DNA of 64,000 nt from Beta vulgaris subsp. vulgaris (taxonomy: Eukaryota > Streptophyta > Magnoliopsida > Caryophyllales > Amaranthaceae), in assembly GCF_026745355.1 (NCBI RefSeq), contig NC_079209.1, positions 37,231,077-37,295,076 of the forward strand, read 5' to 3'. The notes beneath the pieces are model-generated. The model worked only from the letters and a program-made list of their open reading frames with translations. It was not told where the DNA came from and made no database searches. A program made the translations under genes and the position numbers. Positions 13,547 through 28,500 of the stretch are shown here, one piece after another. Each line of letters opens with the position of its first letter. Positions within the stretch are counted from its first letter, which is position 1.

Positions 13547-16500
13547 AAAACGTATGGGCAATCATTGTAGGCAGCCACATGTCACCCCACCTCATACGAT
13601 TACGTGGCGCCATTTCGTCATTGACATGACATTCTACATTTAAATGTCGTCCCCCCTTAAAAATGATTAAGAGATTAGCGTAAGAAACCTTGATCTCATG
13701 ACCTCTTACTTCACAATGTCAAGATCTTACCACCAAGCACATCTCTTATGTGTAATCAAATTCTAATCCCAGCTATTAAATGCTTATGCCTCATTAAATT
13801 TTTAAATAATAAAATTACAAGAGAAAAATAAAATAGCAGATCTATTATTATTATCTAAACGCATGGGCAGGAAATGTAGGTACTTAGGTAGCCACATGAC
13901 CCCCCCTCCCCCTCTGACATGGCATCATGTCATTTGTCACTTGACATTTATTCGGAACATTGTCGATGTAAAATTTTGAACCGACACCAAGTGTGGAAGA
14001 AAGAGATCGTCTTATTGCTTCTTGTATCAAGATCAATGATGATGTTACGGATTTTTAATCGAAACCAAGAGTTGAGTTCCAATGTATTGAGTGCATATTA
14101 TGAATGTGGATTATTTTCATTCATTTTACCGAAATGACATTACCCTTGAAAATGATCAATAAGGGCTTTGCATAAGAGGTTCAAAACCCCCTCATCTCTT
14201 ACTTCACGTGGCATGATTTACCACTAAGCTAAATCTCTTACATGAAACCATATTCCAGTTCCAACAACTAAATAACTTATTGTCTTTATGTTAACACAAT
14301 TAAAAAATAATTCAGGCCATCGCTCGAGCCCAAACACTAGTTATGACATCAGACACCTTTAATTTGCAAACTGAATATGAAAAAATATATTTAACTCGGC
14401 CTCTTCATTTTTGCTCAAGAACCTATGTGGCTATGTCGAACCCTTGTCACTCGGACATAAATATAAATACTTAGACACTTCATTTTGGGCCAAAATCATG
14501 GATCATTTACTGCATAATAAACGGGACAGTTAGACATGTAACACCACCTTGCTGCTGCCCCTCACCGTTGCTGCACCACCTCCAACCATGAAGCCACCCC
14601 TCCAATTGTTGCTGCCACGGCTCTCACACCTCCTCTCTTCTCTTTTTTCCTCCACCACAAAAGCTCATATTTGAGGTTTTAAATGTCAAATTCCACCTGA
14701 AGTTTTCATGGCCGATTTCGATCATCTAAAGGCATAATCAAGGATAAGTAAAGGTAATTCCGTTGTTATTATTGCTTTTCTTTCGTTTTTGAGGTGGGTT
14801 GTTCCGGTATAGGGTGGTGTTTCGGTGGCTAAGATGGGGGTTTGGTGGTTGTGTGGTTGTGTGGTGGATGGCGGTGGTTTCGTGTTGCTGTGGTGGTTTT
14901 TTGGCTGTGATGGTGGTGGGGTGAGGTTTCATGGTGGTTTCGTGGTTCTGTGGTGGTTTTTCGGATGTGGTAGTAGTGGGGTGAGGTTTCTTGGTGGTTT
15001 CGTGGTGCTTTGGTGGTTAAGCAACTCTGGTGGGATGGGCGACCGGTGAAAGTTTCGTGGTGGTGAGTAAGGTTCGTTGTTGCGGTGGTGGTGGGATGCT
15101 TGTTTGCTGGTTCTCGTCGTGGTGGTGGGTTAGCTGGGTGGTGGTTTTGTGAAATAGTGTGGTGATTTTGGACCTTGTGATGGCTTGAGTGGTTGTTGTG
15201 ATGGCTTGATTGGTGGTCAATAATGGGTCAACATGACGATGGAATAAAAAGGAGAGAACGGGTAAGTCAAACCCTTGTGGGGATGGGGAATGAATGTAGA
15301 AACAGTTCGAGGGTAACCAATAGGTGAAGGGAAAGATTGAACAAACAAAACAAACAACAAGGGAATCGGCTTACTTGATTCCCTTTCCCTTTTTTGTAAG
15401 CTCCCAACCCAACGTCTCCTCAGGGTTTTCCACATTCCATTTCTAGATACTGTTGATTTTATTGCTATAGGAGAAGTTCAACCGTTGTGTTATTATGTGT
15501 CAAACAAATATTAGATGAAATACATACTTTGTTAGCTTCCATATCTCATCTTTCCCTTTCTATACCCGGTGATGTATCAAAGCTTGAATTGTTTATCCAG
15601 GCTGTTGATCCCCTGACTTTTTCAACCCTCATCCGCATCTCCTTGGCTCAAGTCAGCACACCGGCCATACCTCCTCAAGTGAGAAGCTACCTTTCGAGTT
15701 GCAAAATAGATCTAGTTTAACAGTGTCTCTCAGACATCTGTTCCAGGGCGTACAGTTGGTCATTTTGTTCGGAAATACATCCCATTCGAAAACATTGACA
15801 TAACACAGACAACTTCTTCAAGTAATTGGTTAGAGAGAATGTCAATGGTTGTCGCTGCAACTACCCAGTGGAAGAATTCAAAGCAAATATGTACCTCAGC
15901 GGCAAAAGAAGTGTCCATTGTGGCAACTGCATTTATGTCACTGATGAACAGTCCATCCAATCAAAGAGTTGCGAGAAGTCAAGAAATGTCAGTTGTTCAA
16001 TTTTATAAAGACTACTTGCCACATGGTACCAAGGGTTCAAAGAGTATCTGAATAAGGATGTTGCGTAAAGAATCGACAAACTATCAGTGGTCGGACAAGA
16101 AATAATAAGTAAAGTAACTTCTAACACAATAGAAGCAACAAGCAAAAGGCTTCTTTCCGCTAGTTCAGCAGTATGAAACATAGATTAAGAGAGCATGGCT
16201 AAAGAGGACAAAGAGCAGAATCTGACTCAATGCAATAGGAGAAATCTAAAGGGACGAAAAGAGACAAAACATTGGACAGGACAACATTTAACAGATTGAT
16301 TGCAGAGATATTGACAACAAGAGCGCCAAACAGGGGTGAATATTTTAAATGGAAACCAAAAAGAGGAAAGAATCTCCCCAAACCTGATGGTTTATTTTTC
16401 TTTTTAAAAAAAAGAATAAACGAAGAAATTTTGATCTGCTATTTATTCCTTTGTTTGTTGAATTATGTTTTTTTTTTTTACTAGTGATTGACTATTATCT

Positions 16501-19500
16501 TCCACAGCTTTGTAAAATCTGGGTGTTCAATCATTGGGCATAATGCATTTTGTGCTATCTATAGATCTGTCCTTGCTTGGCATGCATTGGACGGACCTAT
16601 GAAGGTTCCTGGGTGGCGCGGGCCCCACCAAAAGATATATATTCTATTTGTTTCCTTTGCGTCAAACGCACTGAAGACAATAAAAATAACTTTACACGCC
16701 TTCAATTCAGAAAATAAAATTTGCTGCAGTTGATTGTGCGGCTACAGTAGTCATTAATGTATGATTGAGTACGGTCCGATTGATCTGGTAGTCAGATTAA
16801 GTTTTTCTTTATATTTTTCTCTCTCTTTTTCTTTTCCTTTTTTTTTCAAGACTAATGCTTTTTGGTGCTGTTGAAGCAGTATTTTCCTTTTTACTTTTGT
16901 TCTTTCTATTTAATATCCATTGTCTAATATGTTTAAAGACTAACAATTCATATGTTATCATGACCAGCTTGGAGTCTTTTAAACATCAATTTTTCTATCA
17001 TACATTTATAACAATTGCTTTATTCATTTAAAAATAAATGCAACAATTTCAGTATCTGCACTTTTTGTATACAAAGTTTGCCAAGTTAAAATTATCATTA
17101 TGTAGGATGTTGGAATTGTTGATCTCTATGTATATTTTCTGATTACCAACTTCTTTTACTCTGTAGTACTAGATAAGTTTTCAAGAAATTAATAGTCAAA
17201 CTTGTGTGTTTGGATGCAAAATTCATATATTTAAAAAATGAATGAAGTATTAAAATATAATAATGAATTTTTTTAATAGCTGACTTGAGCATTATAAAGT
17301 TTTAGCTTTGTCATTTCTAATTCTTATCAATAAGTGTCATGAATTCATAGTTCGACTTCTTTATTATGCTCATTATGTTCTTAGATGGTTTGGTTAGGAC
17401 CCCCTAAATTTAAAATTCTGGATCGGCTCTGCATGCATTTACTATTTAACTCCATTAATCATAGGAAAATAAATTGCAATACTGTCGCATTCTCCAGCAG
17501 CCTGAATCCTTTTTAATGCTTTCATATTTACAACTCCCTTCAGCACCCTGTTGAATGACCAAGAACGTGACAATCTTGCCAACACCTACTTTTCACTTCC
17601 TTCATTGTGATAACATCCCATCATAGAAGCAAATTCAATAGGGTTTGACACTACCATAGAAATTAAACACCCACGCGCGCACGCGCAACGCGCACCCACA
17701 CACCCCCACCCCTACACGTGCACAAACACACACACACACACACATTTAACCTCAATTGAAAAGCCATTACCAAAGAATATGCATGTTCTACCCAACACTA
17801 CAAACAATACAACAGTTTTTGTAGTCTTAGATGAATTCTGAATCATATGAAATTATTGCATTGGAAACTTACAAAAAAACAGTTTACCTTTGCTTCAAAC
17901 CCACCCCTTCACTATTTTACTATCGGATACTTTACCCATCTATTGCAGAGCAGATGATATCTATCTAAGTATGCGCATTTCTTAGATAATTCAGAATCAG
18001 CACTTTTTAAGTTGACATGGAGAAAACACATAGTTGTTAGAAAAAGAACAATACTCACAATGCCAATATTTGAAAAACCAATGTTTCCTGACCTAACTTC
18101 CGGTATAGAATAGCCTGCCATGGAGAGATAATATAGACCAATTACACTCATAAATTTGATCATTATACCAGAAGTAAGAAGATTAACTAAGCAAGGAACG
18201 GCAGAAGAACTCAGTTATCAGTTCCAATGGGGAGAAGATTATTAGTGTGAGAATCTAATAAACCCCTTGGCCCCTGTCTTTCCAAATAATCCACCCAATT
18301 AAACCAAAAGATATCTGCACTCAGACCAGTTTACACAGGTGCATAACTTATTTAAAAAGAGAAGTCCATAGTTTATTCATCAACGAATTGTATTATTGTA
18401 GAAAGGTAAGCATAAGATGTTACCTTTTCCAGCCATAACTCTGAGCCTTCAATTAACTCAAGAATCTCCTCTGCATCATACAAATCAGAAGAATGTAAGA
18501 AGATCTGTAGTCTTTCTCTAACAGGATTCTCAGATGGCAGATTCTTTCCAACAATATAATTATTTGGCTCCCTGATACTCCTGTTAACAGCTTGCTGAGA
18601 GTTATCTGTTTCCAGACTTTCAAGAGCTGTTTTGGCAAGGGAAAGAGCATATGATGTATGGAAATGTGTATCACTGGAGTCTTGATCTTCAATCAACCAC
18701 TGCAGATATCTGTACAAACAAGAGACATGGAGATTCAAATTCATGTATAGAATGACCCGTGGTAAAAGAATAAACAATAACATAAGCAAACCTTCCCTAT
18801 ATCGGAAAAGGCGAATTTAGATTTGAACACCTAGAGAAAAGACTTTTACCGGAGATAATGAAGCAGACATATTAGGTTAAACTGCAACAGCTAGCTAAAT
18901 TTAGAAACAGAAAACTTTTTGGATCCCACTCTGCCACCCTCCTCTAACAGTGAAAGTTACCATAGCAATAGATTTGCACTTCCACATGAAATTTTAACAG
19001 AATTTGATGTCTCTATCTTTAACTGAGACCATTAGTAACATGCAAGGCAATTATCTTTCTAATTGTATCTGGGTGCAAATCAAGCAAAGGCTAGGATATG
19101 TAGAGACAAACAAACAAAACAAAACAAAAAAAAACCCTATTGTATGGGTTGCAGTAGAGCAGATGTATTATGATAGATGAAATAGCAACTTAAAAGAAAC
19201 TCATCAAAAAGTTTACTAGATTCTAATGCATTCAACCAGACCTTCCAGTCTGCCAAGTGAGAGATGTCTAGCCTTCACATTCACATGTAAAGAAAATCTA
19301 TATGACAAAATTACCTTCTTCGACGAATGCTCAAGTAAATATAGTTGCTTTGACCACCCTCTCTAGCCATCAATAGCTACCAACTTTTGGCGATTAGAAA
19401 ATGAGTTCCCCTAATAACCAACAATAGAGTTTGATGACATATTTCCTTATATGCACTCAATTCCCAGAAAATCACTCATTCTACAGTTAGTCAAATCGGG

Positions 19501-22500
19501 AGCACCACACACACAGGCCTTCTAAAATAAGGTACACCTTGAAAGTGTAAATATTCCTATCGAACCCCTATGTTACTCAAACACGGGTGGGTACAAGTGT
19601 CAGCAGTCTGGTATGGATGCATATCTAAGTGCGAGACACATCAAGGCTCAAAATTCGCTGCATTAAAAATAACCCTGATCTTATAAGACTTTCGCATGTA
19701 ATTTTCACATCACAAATAGAGATGCACATAATTCAGGTTGACTTGTTTACTATTCTCCAAATTTGATCAAAAAGGTTTCTTTCTCATCAATAATGTAGGT
19801 CAGCTGATGCCTGCTGCCAGAAGGCTGAGTAACACCATTTATGAAAAACGTTGCTACACCTGCTCTTAAAGATAAACCAGTTTTAATGTTCAGAATTTAG
19901 GCAGTAAAAGAAAAGAAAAGGGTTTACATAGCTCGACATAAAGAAAGGAAAAAGAAAAGCTGGGAAACAGATCCACATTTTTGCTTCACTGATAAAAAAA
20001 ATTCATCCCCTCTTGAACAGAAGTTACTACCGTTCTCAAAATCCAGTAATACTTTTCCTTTGAAGTTCTCTTTCACCATTAGATACATCTGCAAAGAAAC
20101 CAGGGACTAACTACTAGCTATCCTGGCAAGCTCCATAAGAACCATAACTATAAATAGGGAATGATGAAAGCAGCCACTTTCCTCCCCCCCCCCCCCCCCA
20201 ACCCAGGGTGCCACTGAATGAGCAATAAGCAGGTTTTTCAATAAATGAGAACGACACTTTCTCTGTCTTAAGACAACTAGAATGAGCAAATTGGAGAATT
20301 ATCTATGTAGTTAGCATATAACATTTTGGATTCTGAACCACTAACATGGAAACACAGAAAAGTGCTGAATCATTATACAACCATGAGAATTAGGCATGAA
20401 TGTAAATTGTTAGATACAAGGTCCTTTTACCTTTGAAGAATCTCAATTTTTCTTGGATCAATAGCAGCAACTACGTCATCTGCAAAATCCAAGTAGAAAC
20501 TAGAACTAAGCAAAATTTTCCTTCCACTCTAAAAAGTTAACACAATTAGGCTCCGTTTGGTAGGGCGTAAAATATTTTCAGTGTAAAATGATTTTCATGG
20601 AAAACAATTTACAATGGAAAACACAATTCCAAATTTAGTTTTCCGTTGTTTGGTTCGATGTAAAAAAAATGATGAAATGAAAGGAAAATGAAAGGGAAAG
20701 TAAGGAGGTAGTGAGAGGAGTGTACAAGAGAAAGAAGGAAAATTGTTTTCCCTTCATTTTGAAAGGAAAATGGTTTTCCATCCTTGGGAGAGTAATTTTA
20801 CCCCAAGGGAAAATGGTTTTACACTCTTTTGCCAACCAAACAATGTAAAACTGAAAATAGAGGAAAAAAGTTTTCCGGGAAAACGTTTTACGCCCTACCA
20901 AACGGAGCCTTATAATCCAACCACCCTAGTTTTGATAGTCAACAATCAACAAAGTCTTAAGAAGTGACAACTAATACACGAGTTAGCAAAGCTTAAGATA
21001 ATAAAATTGATACACTAGTCATCTATGTGTTAAGAATTGATGACTAATAAACTATTAAAGTCAACAAAAGATTCAAAGGATATGAGGAAAATCCAAAGCA
21101 AATCTTTATGTGATTTAAGTTGTAAAGGATGAAAAACTTGATGGCCATTTCTTTAACGATGGCAACAAAACAGGTTGTGCATATTACATGGCTGTTGCAA
21201 TCTTAAGATTCATTCTCAAGTTTGTGAAGCAAATCTGCAAAACCAGGCCTAAACCTGAAGGCTTGTCTTCAGTCGAAGGATGTTTAAGAACCTTAATGTA
21301 CAACTAGACTCCAGAAGTCATCAGAATCACTTGTCCTAAGAGCCCAACTGGCACACAGTGGGTTTAGACCAAGGCGCTGGCCTGAGCATGCTGCCCCTTA
21401 TTTATGCAAAGTTAAATTTCAAGTGATCTAGCCCGAATAATGTAATTGGATAAGCCCCTTACTTCATGGTATTAGTTGGTACAGGCGTACAGCATCTAGG
21501 CCAGCCATTCATCACCTCTAATATGCTGTCACCTTTTACCCCTCCGTTCCAAAAAAAACCCTCCATCCCATATTAAAGTTCTCATTTGCTTTTTGCAGTC
21601 TCCGCGACACAACCTATACTATTACTATTTTAATTACATAATAATATTGTATAAACTATAAAGCTGATACGTCAAACATGCACATTGGGAATAATCTAAC
21701 TAAATCCCACATGAGTACATGACTAGATTTTATCTTATGTACTTGCTTTAATTTTTTTTATGTTCTTTCGATTTGCCTTTTTGGGGTTTCTTCCTACTTT
21801 TATTTTGCCCCTCACAACAGATACCCATGTAACTTCCCGTGGCCCACCATTTAGTCATTTACACTTACTCCTTGGTAACTACCCAAAGTAAATGGGAAGG
21901 ACAAAAAAAATTAAAGTTAAACTAGTGAGAACTTATGGTCAAAATTTAGCCTCAGTGCAGTTTGAGTACTTACCAATTGTGTGACATGGACTTCAATAGC
22001 CAGCTATTAACCACTTATAAATTGTCAAAGACACTTTCAAGATGCAAAATGTGAATATGAGATACAGAAAATTGGGTGGCAGGAATAGGATGCTGCAATT
22101 TACAATTGACATCTTTACCCTAGAAGAACATCACTTTGAAGTTATTCTACAGAAACAGAAGCAATGAGCTCATGAAGAGTAAGCATGTATAGCAGCTTTA
22201 AATAATATCTCAGTGACCAAATATCCATACAAGTTGCCTATTGGAAGCAGAAAGCTTACCAGGTGGAAGCGGATTGGTACGTTTGTCGGAAGTTAAAACT
22301 CGAACAGCAAGTTCTTCATTAACTTCTGAAAGCTAGACAAGAATAAAATAAATTGTCGGACATTAAGATTTTAATGATTAACTCAAATCAGCAAGAATCA
22401 CATACCCATCCCAGATGCTGCAGAATCGACTCTACATCAGCTGACTCCTCAAGAATTTTAGACGCTTCAATGGCAGCAGTTTCCCTGCTGGAAATTGGTA

Positions 22501-25500
22501 TTGAATATGAATCACTCAAACTGTATGTTTCAGTCGCGTCTTGATGTATGCCAGGTGGACAATTTCTAGCTAAAACACGCCAAATAGCTAACGCGTTCGA
22601 ACTCATTCCTTTATTTGCGTAAAGAAAAGCTAGGGTCCTTAAATGCCCAGATTCTTCTAATAAAGTTTCCAGCTCCTCCTGCGCTGAACATGCAACATTT
22701 GTAGTCATTCTCGAAATAGGACTCTTGGCTTTCATGATTGTGACAAGCACGAAGACTCACAAGTAAGCTTTCTTGGGGCATATATATTACTTTCATGCTA
22801 ACCAGTCTAGCCAGCAGAAAATCACACCAGAGACTAACAGCACTCTCCTTACAAAATTCTAAACCTTATGAGCTAGTGTGTGTACAGTACCATGGCTGCA
22901 CAAGTACACTGAACCGTGAATATCAAATGACAACCAAAAGTATCAAATTCATTCAGGCCCCCTCTGGATATGGTGATTAAAATAGTTCCAACATTTATCA
23001 TGTGCTTTGAAATAACCAAGTTAAATTACCTACTTCTATTTAACTGTCATGATAGGCCACTAATTTTGTTCCCAAATCTTTGACATTTAAGAGAGAGTAA
23101 TTTACAGAAAGAGAGAAATTAGGAATGCTATAAGCTAAGGACAGAAATTATTAAGAGAGAGAAATTAATAATTCCCTGTTAATATGCTTCGAAGAGGAAA
23201 GCTGATTATAGCTTCCTATTACTTTGCCTCTTCTAAAATATAAATTTAGTATAAGAGAGAAATTTACTCATTTTAACTACACTTATCAATTGTGCCATAT
23301 AGACATTTACACACACAAAAATTAAGAGTATCAATTTATTATTGCTGCATTCTTCCTTTCTTTACACCTGAAAATAGCTTACATGATAGAAACAAAAAAT
23401 GCGTACTTCTGGGACAGGGAAGGAGGTAAAGGAAAGCAACGAGATCAACGCCACAACTCTTTCAGTTCTCAAATTTCCCGTTTCTGAAAAAAATTGTATC
23501 CTTTTCAATTGTGGTTACATGTAGTGTATATATCTTAATGATCCTAACCAAGCTTTCTTAGCAAAGCAGATAAGTTAATATCTTGGTTTCACATTAACAG
23601 ATCTAATGAATTGTTACCAAGATAAGGTCCTTACTTTCATTGCATCTTCTTGATCATTAAATGAAACAAACCTTATATAGCAATAGTTTAATACTCCCCC
23701 TGTTTCAAAATAATAGTTATACTTTGACTTTTCACGTGCCAGTTATGTCAACCAAATAACCACTGATTGTGGAATCTAATTCCCACGAATATAATTCTTC
23801 ATGGGAACTTCTGCTTCTTATGTGAACCAGACAACAACATTCTATGAGTGCTTTCACAGACACCGGCAAGAGTAAAAAAAAAAAAAAAAAAAACACTAAA
23901 TTAACCACTAAGGGATACCAATATTTACACTTAAAAAGGAACGTATACTATGTACCAGTAGCTAAGCAATCAAACTGAACCGAACCATGGTTGAAGTGCG
24001 GCAAGTGCCACATTTTGAGGTACTTTCTACTTTAAATTCCTTCAAGTTCTGCATAGTCTTTGTCTAAACTATTACTCTAGATGGCCCCACTCGTGTTCCC
24101 CCTTGAGATCACTACCTTATCATGATAATCTCCAGCAATAATCAGAAATGGGATTCAAATGGAAAAGATTACGTACTACAACACATCTATTTTCAGAAGA
24201 TGCAAGCTTCTCCATATCCTCAGTGCAATTCAGGATTCTGTACAGATACATCAGAAGCGTGTCAACTCCTTCCTTCACTGCCTGATTAAGGTCTTTATTC
24301 CGCATAACCTGTAGGTACCTGAAAAAGACACAAAATACGCGTTTCACACAGGGAGACTGATGATGAGACAATTTGTTATGTGATAACCTAAGAACTTATT
24401 CTAGCCAGGAGACAGAAATTATATCGTCTACGCTCCATGATAAACCTTTTTTATGTGTGGGCATAAATTCCTAATACAGTTTAGTATTTTGATGAAGCAT
24501 AAGATGAAGGACTATTACGATATAGCTAGAGATAGCAAAATGAACAAGAGCAAACAATAATGTAGAGAATGAGACATCGACGTTTATAGAAGAGAAACAG
24601 CTTAGCAGTCTCTCTCAGGGTTCACGTTTCAGGATTCACTTGTACAGTACAGTACGAAATTTACCACACTATCCTGCCCATTAGAGCATACATGAGATTG
24701 TGAAGCATGTAAGCTCCAAGTCTCTGACATAAGGTGTCAGTAGATCCTCCCCTATACAAGTGCATATACGTATGGGTGCACCATTCGTGTGTGGCCGCAA
24801 AAGAATGAAAGCAGCTAACAAGGGCCATAAGATAAAGTTTATTTATTAACTTTAAAATAGTTATTGTACTCACTTATTTACTGATTCTCTGTCTCGCAAC
24901 ATTCTCAGTCCCCTCTTTGGCCAACACCACGTATATCCTCCTTCCCTGCTCTCTGTCCTTCTTACCCTCTCCACTCCCCCCCAGTCCCCAGTTCTTCTTA
25001 CCCTCTGCACTCCTCCCCAGTCCCTTATACAAGTTCACCTTACGTTTCTGCCTCCTCACCTGGCCGCCATTCCTTTCCTCTCCCTCCCCTCCCTCTTACC
25101 CAAAGCTTACTCCACCCACACCCCATAATTTCTTCTCCCCCTCCTCATTGGTGACTTTCCTCCGGTCCTCCCCTTCTAACGAGTCTCGTGCCAATAATAG
25201 GCCATAGGGACAAATTCCCTTGGCAACGGTTTGGAAACAAAACCTAGAGTAAAAGATTTTAGGACTTTTCCTTTTCATTAAACATACAAACAATTTTAAA
25301 ATGGTAGGGAGCGTGGAGCTAATCAATGAGATTCCAATGACTAATCCTCATAAAGAGACCCATTCTATATCTTTGTGTCCCTAGCATCTATACTATATCC
25401 ATCATGCACCAATTACCCCTTTTAAGGAGTAATAGAAGAAATTAATAATCGGAGCTCCATTTTGAAGATATTCTAATAAGTTAAAATTTAATAAGCTGAC

Positions 25501-28500
25501 AGCCTTGCCCGTACCCTTAGTCGATTTCTATGACATTCTATAAAGTACCATCTTTGGAGAAAAAAGGAAGTAGAAAAAGAGTAATAAAGAGAAAACAACT
25601 GTGTACCTACCTTAGAGAAGCGTGACACTAGGGAAAAACTCCACAGTTAAAGGCTATCCAAGGTGTTTTCGTATATTGTTTTGATAGCCACCTTTACATG
25701 ATCTATAAATTGGCAAATTGTTTACGAAAAAAAACATTTACAATTGCCTAGATAAGATGCTTTATATACTTGTATCAACTACTGTTTTAAACAATTGACA
25801 TATCCGTACTCTTTCCACAGTCTCGTGTGTAATTTGGCAAGAGAAAATATATAATCTTGCAAAAAGGGTCTTTGGTAACGGTTCATCCCCAACTTTGTAC
25901 ATTAGTTTGATTGATAGAATTTCTTATCTATAAATATCATGCACATAAGTTGTCATATGGATTGTATAGAAAAGAATATCACCTAATTATATTACTAAAA
26001 GCTGACTCCAAAAGATCAGCCCTATTTGGTGGATTCAAAAGAAACTCTTTGTCTACAGAAGTTGAAACTCCTGCTTTCTTCAAAAATGCGGCTCTTTGGA
26101 TAGCTAACAGACCATCTTCCACGACATCCTCAACGTGTACTGGAGGTGGATGCAAACCCCAATACCTATTCCTGGGAACCTGCGGTGTACTAAATGTTTA
26201 GTGATCCATATATACATATACTCCAGGGCAAGAATAAATAAGATCTTGTCCAAACATTGGGGGAAAAAATGCAAATGAATAGTAAATCAGCATGGCGTGT
26301 AGAGTCTCAAATCAGTGCTTAGCCAAATAATGACTTCTGTTATACAATTAGGGGAAAGCTAATTAATTTCAAAAGAATCCCTACTCCAGGTCCCATAACC
26401 TTACTAAATGTCCTCTTTCTTTGTGTCCTACTTAAATACCACAGAGATAACCTAGAAAAATTCTAAGGTTTAAAAACAAGTTTCTAAAGAGAAGAAACAT
26501 AGTAAATATGTTGAGAAGCACTATGCAAAAAGAAACTTTGGTGCCTTGAATTCTTCTTGAAAAAATAAAATTTGAACCAAAGGGTAAACAACTGTTATGA
26601 TAAAACTGTTGAAGCAGTGTTACTTTCTTGATAACAATTAACAACCAACAAAAAGAATTAATACCCACTTTTGTCAGATTATTTTTTCTTTTCACAGAAA
26701 TCCTAGGTAGCTAAGTTTATGAGTGGATAAAACTATATCTTGGTTACACTATAACACAAAAATATTACGCAAAAGAAAGTGATGCTGGACTAATAATAAT
26801 TAGCAGCTGTGAATACATATGTTTGTCATTTTCTTTTCACATCTTCTATTGTGCACATTCAAATAATAGCTTCTTGTCAGTGTTGTCTTCTCTCACCCTC
26901 CCTTCCACCCCTTACATTTATTTTAAGGTTATAAGTGGGTAAAACTCTTAACTTGGTGATACCATAACACTAAAGCTAATTATGCAAAGGAAAGTGATGG
27001 TATACTACTCCCTCTTATCCCCTTTTGTTTGGCTCATTTTCCTTTTTGGCATGTCGCCGAAAGATAGCCTCATACTAGAATAGATTTTATTGGACCGCCA
27101 ATTAACTCCGACACTCACTATATTTGGTCCCACCATTATTTTCATTCATCAACTCCACCCAACCAAAAATTTAAAAAGTAACCAAATCTTGATGGGGCAA
27201 AATAAATGAGGACAAAGAGAGTAATAGTTTACAGTTGGACATATCTTCTTCATTTTCTCTTGCCATTTATCATTGTGTGCACATTCAACTAGTAGTTTTT
27301 TTGTTAGTGTTGTCAACTCCTCCCCGCCCTTTCACCCCTTGACTAAGATGGACCAATGAAACAACTTTTAACAGCACAAGCAAGTGCAAGTGGCAGTGGC
27401 ACAAATTGTTAAAAAACAAAAAGTTTTTTAGATCAGAAAAACAAACAAATTAAAATGCAAAGGAGAACTATACAAGGAACAAAAATTACATTGAAACCCC
27501 CCACCCCACCCCAAAAAAAATAAAGATAAAATAAAATTCACAAGAGTAAGAAGGGAGAAAAGAAGGGGGAGGGGGGGAAAAGAGGTGGCAAGCTTTATAG
27601 GTGGTTACGATGACTTGAAGGGGTAATATGTGAATAGAGCAAAAATAATTTATTTCTATAAGATGTGAAAAAAACAACACTGGACACTACTTCTTACACT
27701 ATGAAACAACAATATAACTTCAAAGCTAAAATTAAGTACTAGCCCAAGATGAACAGAATTACAGCACCAACTAGCTAGTAAGAAAAAAAAAAAACAATAA
27801 TATGGAAAATGTTTACCAGCAAAGACCATCGATTGGGGTCTCGTATGACAAATGGAAATATTTCAGATGGCTGCATGGTTTCTGACAGTAAGAAATGATC
27901 AACAGCTTCCTCAAAATGCAAGTCAAACAGTAAAAGGAACCCCACTTGAGCATGGACAAAGGACAACATATCTTTAGACATGTCACCTTCAACCTCAAGC
28001 TCCTCGACTAACGAGATCGCTTCCTTGAAATTCTTCTTCCTTAACATATCTTTGATTTGATCTTCAGACGGTATCTTACGGTAGAAGAGTACCTGCCAAA
28101 TGAGCATCAAAGTAAATCACCGCAAAAGGTGTCAGCTTCAGGTGCGCATTATCACTAAATAGTACATAGAAAATAAATTGGGTAATCAAGCAGACAACCA
28201 CGAAATTGCTGATAATGAATTTCGTTGCTCTCTTATTGCTAACTAGAATTTTTTGCGCGCGATGCGTGCTGTATTTTTTTTTCGAAACAGAAACTCGATT
28301 TTCTTCGGCATAGGAGTCGAAATTTGAACATTAGGCATACGAACTATAATTGTTTTTAGTTGCAAAATTTGATTGATTTAGTTTCTGTCACTTGAGTCTC
28401 TCACCATTCTTTTTTTTTTTTTTAACTTTTGAAAGTTAAATTCTATGAACAAAATAGAAATTTTATTGAATTTATTTATGATTTCTAATATTATAATTTT

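Larger units (their letters stand above)
12871..18058 (-). other. VPS3 intron 9, 5.2 kb
   Basis: Contains Helitron sequences (13480-14340), a (TA)n tract, a 60-bp GT-rich tandem repeat (14881-15016), an unidentified coding-like stretch on the plus strand (15430-16051), and a CG/CA-rich alternating tract (17670-17745). Confidence 0.85.
26180..27816 (-). other. VPS3 intron 2, 1.6 kb
   Basis: Contains a tandem duplication (26715-27350) with a Stowaway MITE inserted in its second copy. A poly(A)-rich patch adjoins exon 2. Confidence 0.8.

Noticed and set aside
21540..21940. Possible Stowaway element in VPS3 intron 6
   Set aside because: Left-end words are present but no matching inverted end or TA duplication could be paired.
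24917..25207. 96-codon Pro/Ser/Leu frame in intron 3
   Set aside because: Explained by a pyrimidine-rich tract.
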